This document shows, piece by piece, positions 44,660-56,172 of a stretch of DNA of 64,000 nucleotides; the stretch's first letter is position 1; each line of letters opens with the position of its first letter. The notes under the pieces were generated by a model, which saw only the letters and a program-made list of their open reading frames with translations, was not told the origin of the DNA and made no database searches. The stretch comes from Adenophora triphylla var. japonica. Lineage: Eukaryota > Streptophyta > Magnoliopsida > Asterales > Campanulaceae. The stretch is from the NCBI GenBank assembly GCA_022495995.1, contig JAFEMH010002580.1, positions 265,338 to 329,337 of the forward strand, written 5' to 3'. Position numbers and translations under genes: made by a program.

Positions 44660-46184
44660 TGTTGGTCCCAAAGGTGGCAACAAGGGTGAAAATACAGCTA
44701 GAGGGGGGGTGAATAGCTGTTACAAATTTTTCGCCCTCTTTTAAAACTAAACCTCTAAGCTTACAAAACCGCTTGCAGTTGATAATACACTGCAAGTAGA
44801 GTTGTAAAATGCACAGCGGAATAATAGAGTTACAAAGCGGTTTTGGGAGAGGCGGTTTGTAAAGCGGTTTTGGTGATGCGGTTTTGATAAGTGCAGTTTT
44901 ACAAACACGTATAGTTTTGACAATGTTAACTCCAAACACAATTTCACAATAATGGATATCTATAAAAAGATCAAACAGAGATAAAGAAAGATAATCAGTA
45001 AGCACAAGAAAGTAAATGCAGAAAGTAAGAACACAATATTTGGAGTGGTTCAATCGATAAACGATCTACGTCCACTACCAAGATGGTTAGTCTTGGATTT
45101 TCAAGAGTGATTTTACTATTGAGTATGAGAGATTACAAGTTACAAAGATAGATACTCAAAGCTAAAATCTATTCTATGAAGATTGAATCCTAGACTATAA
45201 CCAGTGTATCTCAAATGAATAATCTATGTGATTGAACAAGTGAGGTGTGTGTGTGAGAACAAGATCAATGCTCTTTAAATCTTTGAGATTTAGAGCACAA
45301 TGATTCTTGATGGTGTTAAGGCTTGATTTCTGGGCTGGGGAATATTTCTTGAAGTATGAAGATGAAGATTTAAAGGACTTACGAATTTCTGGGCAGAGCT
45401 TCAGCTTCTATGAACTCACAGCAAATCAATTTCTCAAGCAATCTTCAAATGGTGAAGATTAGGGGTATTTATACCCAAGCATCCAAGATATAGCCATTGG
45501 ACACAGCTGTTGTAAGGACAGTACTTGATGCTTTCCCATTGGTCCACAGCAACCACTTTTATCCTTTGGAACTGTTGTTGCAGGTAAAGCTGATCAGACC
45601 TCAGCTGCAATCAAGGTGGTTAGGACATCTGTCACCTTTTCAAAATCCTTGCAGATCTTGTCTGTAAAGTAGTCACGTGACAAGATATGGTGGTTGACAT
45701 TTGATATTGCTGACGTGGATTCCAACGGTCAAATGTGGTTCACTTCAAGTCTTCCAATCATTGGAGCGGTTTTGGTGTGGAGCGGTTCCAAGTGTAAGCG
45801 GTTACACCAGAGGAGGATATCTTAAGTGAAAGATACAAAGATAGAACCGCATTGCAGTTAGCATGGAGCGGTTCAAGGCAGATTGCACTCTAGGAGTTCA
45901 GGAGCGGTTCTTAGACAAGGATTCCACCAGGCGGTTTGCATGAGCGGTTCCAAGTGGAATTAAGGCAAAGCGGTCTGAACCTCTGAACTGCATATCCTCA
46001 GATCCAATGAGTCTTGTGCCAGTCTTCAAGCCTAAATTAACCTATTCTATAAAATGGACTTAGCTAAAAAATTGAAGTCTAAGCTTCATTACATAGGGTC
46101 CTAAAGTCCTTAAAATAGACAGGAGGTTATGGTATCAATCAAATCTAATACAAAATAGGAGGGTTAAAATATGCATACCCAACA
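44660..46184 (-). repeat. 5' LTR of the Sirevirus-like element
   Basis: It is bounded by TGTTGG and CCAACA terminal inverted repeats. The TATA box on the minus strand is TATAAATA at 45473-45466. GCGGTT/AACCGC words are dense at 44770-44880 and 45760-45975. The outer neighbour AACTC (46185-46189) would be the target-site copy; its partner is deleted. Confidence 0.85.
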
Positions 46185-46840
46185 AACTCTCTTTCAAAAC
46201 GCGCGAAATGACGTTTGGCATCCAAATGCTCATCTTCAAACTTAAAATTCGACGTTTGACATTCAAACGCTCTTTTCTTAAAAGTCAACATTTGACGCTT
46301 AAGACAAACAGTTAAAATCAGCATTCGCGCCACTTTTCCTAAAACTTCCAAAACCGACGTTTGTCATTCAAATGCTCGCCTTTTCAAACAGAATCACATA
46401 ATCAACGTTTGACATTCAAACCAAGATTAAAGCTTGTCATTCAAGCCCCCATTTCCAAAAATGCCAAACACACACACACACGCACACATTTTCGAGAAAG
46501 GTAGAAAGACTCGTCATACGAGGCATTTCGGGTGATCTCAAAATACTCTTCCCGAAATGTAACGTGACCTCCGAACATAACAATCTCTGGTACTCAAAAA
46601 GCTTTTTACTCATTTTTGCTACAAATAAAAATGACTCCCCGTTTTCAAAGTTTTTTCCTAAGTTTTTGCTGCCAATAAAAACGACACCATTTTCAACCAA
46701 AAGCCGTTTCTCAACGTTTGGGCTCAAAATACAAAAACCGCGTGGCGACTCCTCTCCTTCCCGAAAGAGAGGTCTCAGACACCAACCCCCCGCGAAAGAC
46801 AACCGCCCTTTCGCCCCGTGCGAAAGTCCGGGTAATTTCA
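46185..46840 (+). repeat. Partial 5' LTR of element C with repeated near-palindromes
   Basis: It ends in TTTCA before the primer-binding site. Near-palindromic words of the form GACGTTTGACATTCAAACG occur at 46210, 46251, 46356, 46404 and (shortened) 46432. A CA microsatellite lies at about 46468. The block at 46500-46575 is related to the A LTR. Confidence 0.8.
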
Positions 46841-46842
46841 GT

Positions 46843-46901
46843 TGGCGACTCCGCTGGGGACTTGGATACTTTTTTCAAAACTACCGTAGTTTTCAAAAAA
46901 G
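46843..46901 (+). other. Primer-binding site and adjacent long hairpin (element C)
   Basis: TGGCGACTCCGCTGGGGA at 46843-46860 matches tRNA-Arg exactly. Eight bases later a hairpin with 15-bp arms (46869-46883 and 46887-46901, one mismatch, 3-base loop CCG) begins with CTTTTTTCAAAACTA. Structures at this position can affect primer placement, dimerisation or packaging in retroelements. That role here is inference. Confidence 0.82.
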
Positions 46902-48157
46902 CCTTCCGTGGGTCAAACTTTCGTTTACCCTTCCTCGTTTATGTGTGCGTACGTTACTTTAAACCTCAAACGGTTTTTTCAAAAGGGCATTACATTTGGA
47001 TCATTTTCAAAATCATAAACATGTTCGTGCATTCCCGTTCATACTTGATTTTCATGCTACATTTTTGAACTGCGCATAAAATTCTTTAAGGCACATTTCG
47101 AAAAATCTTTGTTTTACTCAGAAAAAAAAGAATTTTAGTGACCGCACACTACTCGCACTTGCTGCCTCGGTACACCGCACTTCACGTGCACTTGCTGCCT
47201 CGGTACACTGCACACTACGACCCGTAACCCGGGATGACCATTCAGTTGCAGCTCGGTTGGTCTGCCAGACACCTTTCGAGCGCGTACGGGGTCGTCCCAA
47301 ATAGCCCATCCTAGCCCGTGTAAGCCATGCACTCTTTCTGTTACACTTCGTCCAAGACCCCGGTTGGTTTTTGTCTTAGTACGTGTCATAAAGCCCAAGT
47401 GTATGTTTTTACGTCGGGTTCCGCCATGAGTCAAGCTCGAAAGATTGAGACCGAAGGTCATTCCCGACCAAACGTCTTGCGCTTTTCAGCCTTGACTTTG
47501 ACGCGGAGCTCTGCAAAAAATATACCCGAAGGTTCAAAGTGACACCGTGTCACCAAACCCTCACCGTATGCACCGTGTCAGCCACAACTTTGCCAACGCC
47601 AAAAGCTAAGGCCCCTCGCGCAAGCGAGTCAGGAGAGGTCATGCCGAAATTTTGGCACGATACCCGCCTTAACTTAAGGACGTTGACTTTGACCGTGGCC
47701 CGTGTGTCACATACGTTGGAATTTTGCGTGATCAGCTAGCCTTAAGTTCATTTTTTCCTTTGTCGGTGGAACTCGCTTGCCTTATAGGACCCTCGCTCGG
47801 GACTGTCCATCCCGAGAAGATGATCTACAAATGGAAACGAGGGGCTTATAAGCGTAGTGACGAGATCCACTGATTAGAGCCTTAGGTTAGTTGCGAAAAA
47901 GAAGACACGATCTTTTCCAACCGATTAGGACTCTGAGAAAACGCGTTTTAAGTAAACATTAATCGGTAACTGCACATTGCACAAGCCCGAAACCCTGAGC
48001 CAAATACCCTTTCTCGAAGCCTAAACCCTGCCTTTCGTTCCCTGCAGCGAGCAGAAAGTGGTTCAGAATTCCGGGTCAACGCCTCGCCAGAATCACAGTT
48101 ACGACAGCGTCAGACAGTTCTTCGGTTCCCTCAGTTCCCTCAGCCAGAATATCCGAC
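46902..48157 (+). other. Untranslated leader of element C
   Basis: No gene is seen. The block at about 47740-47940 is shared with the leaders of A and B. A pyrimidine-rich CTGCAG at 48041-48046 sits where A and B also have acceptor-like CAG sites. A CGCGCAAGCGA word near 47615 echoes the repeated unit in the B leader. Confidence 0.55.
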
Positions 48158-49796
48158 ATGTCTAGCTCACCGAGAAATCGTGACGGGGATGGACCCCCGC
48201 CACCGGTAACAGATATGACATTGGAAGAAGCCATCCGGGCTTGTGAGGTTCACAAGAGGCAGAAAGAAGATTAGCAGAATTTCGTGGTACAGCTTCTGAA
48301 TGAGCGAGGTATAACAGCTATCCCCCAGTCAGACGGTACTTTCGTCCTAGTCGAGGACGACGATTCCCCGAAGCCAGTTCCTCAAACCTTCAACCAGGTT
48401 CCTCCCCAGCCAACTTACGGGATGCCTTCGAACCAAGGAAACAGCCGACCTAGGCTTCACGTTGCCACCTCTCAGGGCAACCCTGCCATATACGGTTAGT
48501 GCTACTCCCATCACTCAGTACCACCAGCGCACCGCTGGACCATCTCAAACAGATGCCAATATCCTCTTGGGTTCATCCCATTGCCTATACACGAATCCCA
48601 AAACACCAGGGACAAACCTCGATACAGTCCAGAAAAGGCCCCCATATATCCCCATATATCAAGCCTTCCACATCCAATCTCTACCGCTCACATGGTAGCA
48701 CCCGGTGCCGAGCCTCAAAGTCCACCACTGGACCCAACCTTAGCCTGGATGGTCGAACAGATGAAAGACCTGAAAGCCACCATGAGCAGCTCAAAGCAGG
48801 AAACGCTCAAATCCACAGATCCGGGAATGGTCACGCCTCTCCCTGCCAAGTTCAGTATGCCAGAGATGGATCGATTCGACAGAACCAATTGTCCTCAAAC
48901 GCATGTCGACACCTACGTTCTCGGCATGAGAGCGAAAGGAGCAACCCTCCAGCAAATGGCCGATCACTTCCAGCATACGCTCAAGAGTTCAGCGTTACGA
49001 TGGTTCCTAAGGGTCAAGCCTGCAGATCGCCATACCTGGGATCAGATCAGTAACATCTTCCTAGAGCGGTACAGATCTAACTTAGAGTGGGAAACAATTC
49101 GTGAGGACTTAATCACCACCGAGCAGAAAGCATATGAAAGTGTCTGATAATTCTACAAGAGGTGGAGTTGGAAACTCTTCGAGATCATGGAGCCACTCTC
49201 CAAGGATGAGATGCGGATCTTCAAGTCCTTCTTAAGACCGTCCATCAGAACTCTCATCAATCATCACTTCTTCCCAGATCTCTGGGCCATGGTCAATGCC
49301 GGCTCACAGTTCGAGAAGGATCTCAAGGAAAAATTGGCTACAGCACAGCCATACAAATACCGATCAGCAGTTGCATTCAATCCCGCACCGGCCCCCGGTA
49401 AAGGGAAAGATACGTCTGTCAACTACATCCATCAGGGACAGCAGTCGGGCAACAGAAACCCCGTCCCACAAAGCAACAACTCCACTTCGAAGCAGCCTGC
49501 CATACACTTCGACAAGTTGGACATGCCGCTGAGTAAGATGCTGGAAGGGTTAATCAAGGAAGGCCTCCTCAAACCCGTTGCAAACTACAAACCCAAGAAT
49601 CCCATAGTCAAAGCTGACAAGAGCAAGTACTGCGCCTTCCATCAGTATCATGGCCATACCACCGACAACTGCGTGGGGTTACGGTACGAAATTCAGAATT
49701 TGATAGAGGAAGGAAAGTTGGAGCATCCCCGTGGACCTAATACAGTCGGAAACCCTTTTCCGAACAACAACAGTGTGAATTCCATTGAGTGGGTGC
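48158..49796 (+). pseudogene. gag: Tat/Ogre gag of element C, cut by element D
   Basis: It starts at an ATG giving MSSSPRNRDGDGPPPP. An early TAG (about 48272), frame changes near 48500-48580 and a TGA at about 49147 break it. The gag core reads VDTYVLGMRAKGATLQQMAD and ALRWFLRVKPADRHTWDQI. The C-terminal Cys/His cluster is CAFHQYHGHTTDNC. The sequence stops shortly after NPFPNNN, where the LTR of element D begins. Confidence 0.86.
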
Positions 49797-51541
49797 TGTG
49801 ATGATGTTGCCATTCGCGGGAAAATTCGATTTTTGCGTTTCTTTGAAAAACCAAATAAAACCGGAAAAACGGAGTCGCCACGCCATTTTAATTTTGAAGG
49901 CCAAAACTTTGAAAAAAGCCCGAGATCAGAGATTTAGGTTCGGAGGTCATGTTACGCGTCGGGAAGGACGTTAGTGTGCACCCGACGCGCCTCGTAAAAC
50001 GAGTCTTCCAAGCTGAAAATCATTTGTGTGTGTGTGTGTGTGTGTGTTTTGGCCAAAATAAGTTGAAACTCAGAAAAGTAAAAATTGGGATATCTTTTTA
50101 AGACTTTAAACTGATCCCATGATTTTTTGGAAGATTTTTGGATTGAGATTTGGTACTCAAAAGACCTTTTGAAGTTGAGAGCCATTTCTGCCAGAATGAA
50201 AAAGGCAGTGGACCTTTGATTTTAAAAGGGATTCAAGGGTCTTAAAACTTCATAATCTGGATAAACTCAGAGAATGAAAGTTGTTCTAGACACCTTAAAT
50301 AAAGTTTGTGCGAAGGAATTTTCCATTTTGGAGAAGATTTGAGGGGTCAAAACCTTCTGGAAACCTCAGATATGAGATCTGGATTCTCAGAAGCTGATGA
50401 ACTAGCCTCTGAAAGAAAATTTGAAAAGAGGAGTTTTACTCACCCAAAAAATAAGGTAAAAATATGTCTGGAAAGCTCTGGATGTTGGCTACAAAAAGTA
50501 TTTTGTAGTCAACACCAAATTCCAAGTTCATCTGTGTCCAAAAATTAAGACCATGGACTGAGGTCTGAGAAAATTGCTACTGGACAGCAACTTCTCAAGA
50601 AAGAAAATATGATTTTAAGGGGGTTTTGCATCCATGCTTGTCCCCATTTCCCTAGGTTTTGGTTAGTGATCACTAGACATTTTAGTGGTGAATCAACTAT
50701 ACCAAACCATCCTTGGGGTACATTAGGACTAAGCATTTCATTTGCTTGGGAAGGGGAATTTTATCCTTTGAAATCAAGATTTTATGCTTGAAAATGGTTT
50801 TTAGGGTTTTGAAAATGAGTTTTCTTTGCAAGAAAGTAAGAAAGCTTAAAAATAATTTTGATCTTTGTAGAAGATCATCCATGGAGATGGTCTTCCATGG
50901 TGATCTTCTTAGATCTAGAGAAAGAAGATGAAAGAACTACATTTTGTAGTTTGAAGATGCATGCATGGTTGAGATTTAGGGTTAGGAGGAGGAGGGTTTA
51001 CCAATCTTCCTTGTGTTCTTGAGTGTTTGGCTTGAGTGTATGAGTGTTTAGGGATTTAATATGAGAGTGAGTGGATGAATATGAGTTGGGAAAGATTGGA
51101 GAGAAAAAGGTGACAATTCTTGAAGAATTCTCACTGTTTTCTCTCTATATTTCGCCGTAGGTTCTGCAAAATGTGTTCTTCCTCCTTATTTTTGTGACTC
51201 GGAGGGCTCAATTTATAGCCCTCCTGAATTTTACATTCTTATCCGCGCGGACGGATCCAGCGTGCACTCGTTCATTAAATGCACTCCACTTTGGACAAGA
51301 AGAATATTTCTTTTCAAAATTCAAATTAGGCGGCCGCTTATGTTTCCAAAGATTGCTATATTTGGTTTTCTTCTTTTGTTTTTCTTTTGAGATTCTTTTT
51401 AAGGTTTAACCTTAAATAACAATGCCCATTTTACCCTCACTTTGTTAGAAAAGTTAGGATTGTTAGGAATTGTTAGAAATGTTATAACTTTCGTTAATTT
51501 TCTAACGAAAATTCTAACAAGCTCAAATTGGAGCACTTACA
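49797..51541 (-). repeat. 3' LTR of element D
   Basis: It begins TGTGATG and ends CTTACA on the plus strand, so it reads TGTAAG to CATCACA on its own strand. It aligns with the A LTR, sharing a GT microsatellite (about 50023-50048), the GTTAGTGATCACTA phrase and TCCGCGCGGA. CCGAGGGCTCT beside it (51542-51552, minus strand) is the likely polypurine tract. Confidence 0.88.
51211..51251 (-). promoter_or_regulatory. LTR core promoter of element D
   Basis: The minus-strand TATAAAT box is at 51217-51211. One TCCGCGCGGA palindrome lies at 51242-51251, leaving the same 24-bp gap as in A and B. The second palindrome expected 31 bp further on is not recognisable. Confidence 0.58.
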
Positions 51542-51893
51542 AGAGCCCTCGGCGACGGCGCTTCAAGGAAGCTGGGTCGTCGATAAGAGTAAGGCTCCAT
51601 ATTTGGCGGGATGATCGAGTGATCGGGTGGCCGAACCTAGCGATAGGCTACCTACGTATCCCGAATGGGAATCAAGCTGCCGTAGTTCGGGTCTTTGACC
51701 CTCGGAGATGATGGCGTTTAGGTGCCTCGAACTGATGAGCGAGTTCTACAGCTTGGTCGGAAAGAAACTCATTGGGATAAGAGATGACCATTTTCGGTCT
51801 GATGGCTATCCGCTCTCGCCGGGATAGGAATGACCATTTTTGGTCTCGATGGCTATCCGCTCTGCTGGGATAGGCTGATTTATCGCTTTCCTA
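51542..51893 (-). other. 3' UTR spacer of element D next to the LTR
   Basis: No gene is seen. GGCTACCTACGTATCC at about 51644 is the reverse complement of the GGGATACGTAGGTAGCC phrase in element B, and it recurs at about 52193. A repeated GGCTATCCGCTCT(C/G) phrase occurs near 51806 and 51850. Confidence 0.55.
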
Positions 51894-52115
51894 GTGATAG
51901 CGCGATTTAGGTGCCTCAAACTCGATGATGGCGTTTTAGGTGCCTCAAACCTTGGAGATGGCGTTTTAGGTGCCTCGAACCTTGAAGATGGCGTTTTAGG
52001 TGCCTCGAAACTTGTAGATGGCGTTTTAGGTGCCTCGAACCTTGATGATGATGGCTTTCTAGGTGCCTCGGACCTTGATGATGATGGCTTTTTAGGCGCC
52101 TCGGACCTTAATTTG
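51894..52115. repeat. 30/33-bp tandem repeat array, element D
   Basis: GGCGTTTTAGGTGCCTC units recur every 30 bp at about 51929-52019, then as 33-bp variants carrying an extra GAT near 52050 and 52083. On the plus strand the array stays open in one frame as a repeated DGVLGASNL decapeptide, most likely incidental. Confidence 0.88.
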
Positions 52116-52343
52116 AAATGGCCTTTCGGTGGACTTCGTCTGCTGCCGAAGGAGAGGGTGACCGTTTTGGTCGAGGGGCTGGACCTAATGATAGGCTACC
52201 TACGTATCCCTAGTGGGAATCAAGCCCTTTCGTAGTTCGAGTACTACTCGAGATTTCGTTGGCTTTTGGGATTCCGTTAACTTTGCTGGGGATTTCGTTA
52301 GCCTTTGCTGGGGAAAAAAATGGACGTATTTGTCTGGGAAATC

Positions 52344-53010
52344 GGTCTTACGTTTGACTCCGCTGGGAGATTTTGATGAAAGATACGGGATCTCGTTATC
52401 TTTCTCGGCACTTCGGTCTTACGTTTGACTCGCCGGAAGATTTTGATGAAAGATACGGGATCTCGTTATCTTTCTCGGGGCACTCGGTCTTACGTTTGAC
52501 CGCCGGAATGATTTTGATGAAAGATACGGATCTCGTTATCTTTCTCGGGGCACTCGGTCTTACGTTTGATCGCCGGGGTAATTTTGATGAAAGATACGGG
52601 ATCTCGTTATCTTTCTCAGGCACTCGGTCTTACGCTTGATCGCCGGGGTAATTTTGATGAAAGATACGGGATCTCGTTATCTTTCTCGGGCACCTGGCCT
52701 TACGCTTGATCGCCGGGGAATGATTTTGATGAAAGATACGGATCTCGTTATCTTTCTCGGGGCACTCGGTCTTACGTTTGATCGCCGGTAAGATTTTGAT
52801 GAAAGATACGGATCTCGTTATCTTTCTCGTGGCACTCGGTCTTACGTTTGACTCGCCGGAAGATTTTGATGAAAGATACGGGATCTCGTTATCTTTCTCG
52901 GGGCACTCGGTCTTACGTTTGACCGCCGGGGTAATTTTGATGAAAGATACGGATCTCGTTATCTTTCTCGGGGCACTCGGTCTTACGCTTTGACCGCCGG
53001 GGTAATTTTC
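52344..53010. repeat. 70-72-bp tandem repeat array, element D
   Basis: GGTCTTACG starts lie at 52344, 52415, 52486, 52556, 52626, 52696 (GGCCTTACG), 52768, 52838, 52909 and 52979, giving nine full units of 70-72 bp plus a partial one. Each contains GATGAAAGATACGG and CTCGTTATCTTTCTCG. It occupies the same element position as the 49-bp array of B but is unrelated in sequence. Confidence 0.93.
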
Positions 53011-53122
53011 TTGACAAGGGGCCGACTTTGGTTAACTTTGGTTAACTCGTCAAGTCGGGACCGAATTGCGTAGTCCCGAAATTTTAAGGGGCAAAAGGGT
53101 CATTTTGACCCTTGCAATCCTA

Positions 53123-53160
53123 TCCGCGCGGATAGGGACCGAAAACCAGGGGTATTAATT
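53123..53160 (+). promoter_or_regulatory. Candidate internal promoter of aORF2 in element D
   Basis: TCCGCGCGGA at 53123-53132, the LTR-type palindrome of this family, is followed 20 bp later by TATA-like TATTAATT (53153-53160). The aORF2 ATG lies about 130 bp downstream. Confidence 0.45.
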
Positions 53161-53291
53161 AGGGCCAACGCCCTTTTCTTCTTCCCCATTCGCTTGCGTA
53201 AAATTACGAGAGAGAGAGAGAAAATTTCAGAATCCGCCATTTTTGGCCAAAAAGCTTCAAAAATCTTCCGATTTCTTCGATTTTTTGAGCA

Positions 53292-56172
53292 ATGGAACAC
53301 GGGGAAGGCGCTTTTCAAGGCCAAGGACGTGGCCCGGTAGCGGAGAGGCGATTGGAGCTCGTCCGGATGAGGAGGCATTACAATCTTTCGCAATCGGTTG
53401 AGGAGGAGCATTACCCCGATGCTTGGCAACATTGGGCTTCGGATCCGCATCTCCGAACGGTATACTTTGAAACCCTTTGATCCCTTTGTTGATTTCTTGT
53501 TTGAAAATTGAATTTTGGGTGATTTTTGAATTTTTTTTTTTGAAAATTCGAATGATTGATGTTCTTGGCTTTGAATTTTGATTTTGATGCTTTGCATGTT
53601 GTAATGAGTATATGAGTAACCCAAAATGTGCATTTTGCTTGGGAAAAAGAATTGGCATTTTTGCCACATTTTTTTTTCAATTCGAAAATTACATGTGAAA
53701 ATTCGAAGAATTGTGATTTTTTTTTTTTTTGAAATTGAATATTGCATGTTGATGATGATGATTTTTTTTTTTGAAATTGAATTTTGATATTGATGAATGA
53801 TGATGCAATGCATGCATTTTGTTTGGAAAGAATGGGCATTTTGCCAATATGAGATGTATGTATGTTTAGGATTTTTTTTTTTGAAAAGTGGGACGGATTT
53901 TTCCTCCCGTTGCATGTAAGATGGATGATATGCATGTATGCATTTTTTTTTTGTTGAAAATGGGACGGAGTTTTTACTTCCGTAGGAATGCATCTTTTTC
54001 TTTTCTTTTTTTTTTGATGAATGCATTGGGACTTGCTGAAAACTGTTTTCTTTTATGCGAGAAAAATGGGGTTATGCTCATTGTATGTCAGTTATGTCAG
54101 TCGAAATTTCTTTTCTTTTTTTTTTTTTTTGTAAATGCAAATGCAATCTTTTGACATTTTCTCTTTCTCTCTTTTTTTTTTATTACAGTGGCGGAAACCG
54201 TTTTGTGACGGAGCAAATGAACAAGATGAAGACTCGAGGATCGGTGGAGTCTCGTGGATTGACTTGTGGGACCGGCTTCCGGATGCGGGCCGAGGAGCTT
54301 TGCCGAGTCCGAGACAGATTGTTGTCGAGACGGGGCTCGGGAGTTCGTCGAGTGCTTCGAGGGGACCGGGTCAAGTTCCCTAAGAGCAAGGGCTTGATGT
54401 TTGCTCGCGCAAGATCGGTGGGACGCGACCCACACCTTCCACTTCTTCCGGGCGAGGCTACGGTTACGCCTCCGACTACGCCGCGATCACGGGCCTGTCC
54501 TTTAATGGACGCAAAGATTGAGTGGCGGGATGGCTACAGCGATGCCGATCTCAGTGCTCTTCGGGATTTTCCCCTATTCCCAAAAAGGGGATGGGGATGG
54601 AGTATGCCGTGGTCTACGGCAAGATTGTGGAGACCATTGCGAGCTATGAGGCCGGGAGGAGAGGATAGGCGCCGATCGATTGCCGTGGCCTTCTTGTGGT
54701 TTGCTTTCTCGAGCACGCTCTTTGGACATGCCGAGGGGACGGCGGTCTTTGCCTTGCCGAGGTCCTTGGAGGACATGGAGACGGCCGGAGATGTCTCGTG
54801 GGAGAGGCCGGGCCGGCAGAGCTTTATTTTGCTCTTGATAGGTACACCGAAGGCCGTGAGCTCCTTTGTACCGCTTCGAGTTTGCCCCGGAGGTATAAGC
54901 TCTCTTTTGCTTTCCCTCTCTTTTTTTTTTTTTTTTGAGCACGCACTTTTCTTTTGCACCGGATTGATTGGATTTTTACCTTTCGCAGTGTATGGGCGTT
55001 GGAGTTTTTCCACGTCACGGTGTGGCGACAAATGGCGGAGTACGCCGGGCGTATCCGGCCATGCAGCCTTGGTCCAAGCATGCCCGGGAGAAGATAAGCT
55101 CCAGGGGGCGTACGACTCTTAGTGTACGCGGATTGCCTTCCTTTGACGGAGGCCGAGACAGATGAGGGGATGATATTCTTCCCCGGGATCGCTTGAGGTA
55201 GCGCACCGAAGGGCGCCGAGATCCGGACAAGGCAATGAGGATTTTGAGGGGTCCGACTCGCGATGCATATTATCTCGGGAGAGAGGGTGACGCGCCGCAT
55301 GGCGTGAACTCGCCTTTGAGGACACCGGTGGAGCCTCCCGCCGATATGATGCACTCCGAGCGATCGGTCCGTGACTGGGATGATTACCGAGCAGTGCCAA
55401 GACTTCTGACTTCGTGGCGATTGAGCCGTATGCGACATTCGTCTTGAGGAGGCCGAGGATGCCTCGTGTTGGATAGGAGGGGCTTGGGATCCCGCGGTAC
55501 CCTGGACGGATTTTTCCTATATCCAGGATGGGGTCCGATTGAGGGTGCAGATCCCTCACCCGAGCGACTTCCACGAGCTTTCCGGCCTCGTCCGGTATGA
55601 AGGTATGGCTTCACGCTTTTCCCCTTCTTTTCTTTCTTTTGTTTCATCATCTTTAGCATCACCTCTTTTTTTTTTGACGCTTTGCTTTTGTGCGCTGGAG
55701 GTGGTCGTCGAGAAGCCGACGAAGCAAGTGATCGGGGCCAAGAGATTCATCAGAGGATGGTCGCCATGGGCTCCTCGTGCTAGAGCGAGGCGACCACGGC
55801 CGGCGCCCGTCGACGGAGGCTTCCCCTATTCGCTCGTAGACTTCTTCAGTAGACTCCTTTGTCTCCTCTCCTTGATCCTCGCGCGGTACCGCTTCGGATC
55901 ACGTCATTCTCGGGGATCCACACGGCAGTGGACACGTATGGCAAGATGGCGGGTCGTCTTCGTACGTGCAGAGTCCGACGCCTTCACCTTCGGATACGAT
56001 TTTTCGCAGATCTCGCTTGCCCTATCGTAGCGTGCCGGTTGGTCCCGACGAGCCTCTCTCTCGGGAGACGAGGACGATTCCGAGCCCGAGATTTTCAGTG
56101 GCTCCCGAGGAGGCGGGCCCGAGTCGCAAGAGGGGCCGGGGGGAGACATCGGGCGCTGGAGACTCCGATTGA
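53292..56172 (+). pseudogene. Antisense aORF2 of element D, plant-mobile-domain-like, intron-containing
   Basis: This is the homologue of the antisense gene in element B. Exon 1 is 53292-53459 (56 codons), and a 729-bp intron ends in TTATTACAG at 54188. Exon 2 (54189-54892) has GGVSWIDLWDRLPD, VAFLWFAFSSTLFGH and GEAGPAELYFALDRYTEG. A 96-bp intron (54893-54988) follows, and the frame continues with VWALEFFHV. A further intron at about 55603-55700 is likely. The C-terminus ends SRKRGRGETSG. A TAA at about 54381 and several frameshifts, for example near 54665 and 54800, inactivate it. Introns 1 and 2 occupy equivalent places in both elements, supporting a spliced ancestral gene. Confidence 0.72.

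Larger units (their letters stand above)
19258..46184 (-). mobile_element. Sirevirus-like Ty1/copia element, interrupted by element B, 3' LTR lost
   Basis: On the minus strand the order is 5' LTR, initiator-tRNA-Met primer-binding site, gag, protease-integrase-RT-RNase H, and an extra gene downstream of pol. That pol-plus-extra-gene layout is typical of Sireviruses. Element B splits it between pol and the extra gene. The short word GCGGTT (AACCGC) recurs throughout its LTR, spacers and some coding parts, and stops sharply at the borders of B. The left end is fused to a truncated Athila LTR, so the 3' LTR and polypurine tract were deleted. Confidence 0.85.
46185..49796 (+). mobile_element. Tat/Ogre-lineage element C, truncated at both ends
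   Basis: A partial LTR, an exact tRNA-Arg primer-binding site, leader and gag lie in the plus orientation. The left side was cut by the copia insertion, and the rest of the LTR is absent because of the deletion at 19257/19258. The right side is cut inside gag by the 3' LTR of element D. The LTR sequence differs from those of A, B and D, so this is a third Tat family. Confidence 0.83.

Noticed and set aside
46185..46840. Part of the copia LTR
   Set aside because: The copia LTR ends at CCAACA (46184). Beyond it the sequence leads directly to a tRNA-Arg primer site and matches Tat LTR sequence.
51894..52235. A 113-codon plus-strand ORF with repeated DGVLGASNL
   Set aside because: The 30-bp repeat length is a multiple of three, so any open frame repeats. 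No start context or homologue is recognisable.
52344..53010. Regular repeats resembling a CRISPR array
   Set aside because: Units are near-identical over their full length with no unique spacers, and lie inside a plant retrotransposon. This is a tandem array.
53100..54026. Long minus-strand ORF across the first intron of aORF2 in D
   Set aside because: It is Lys-rich because it reads the complement of T-runs. It overlaps a predicted intron and exon 1 and has no domain.
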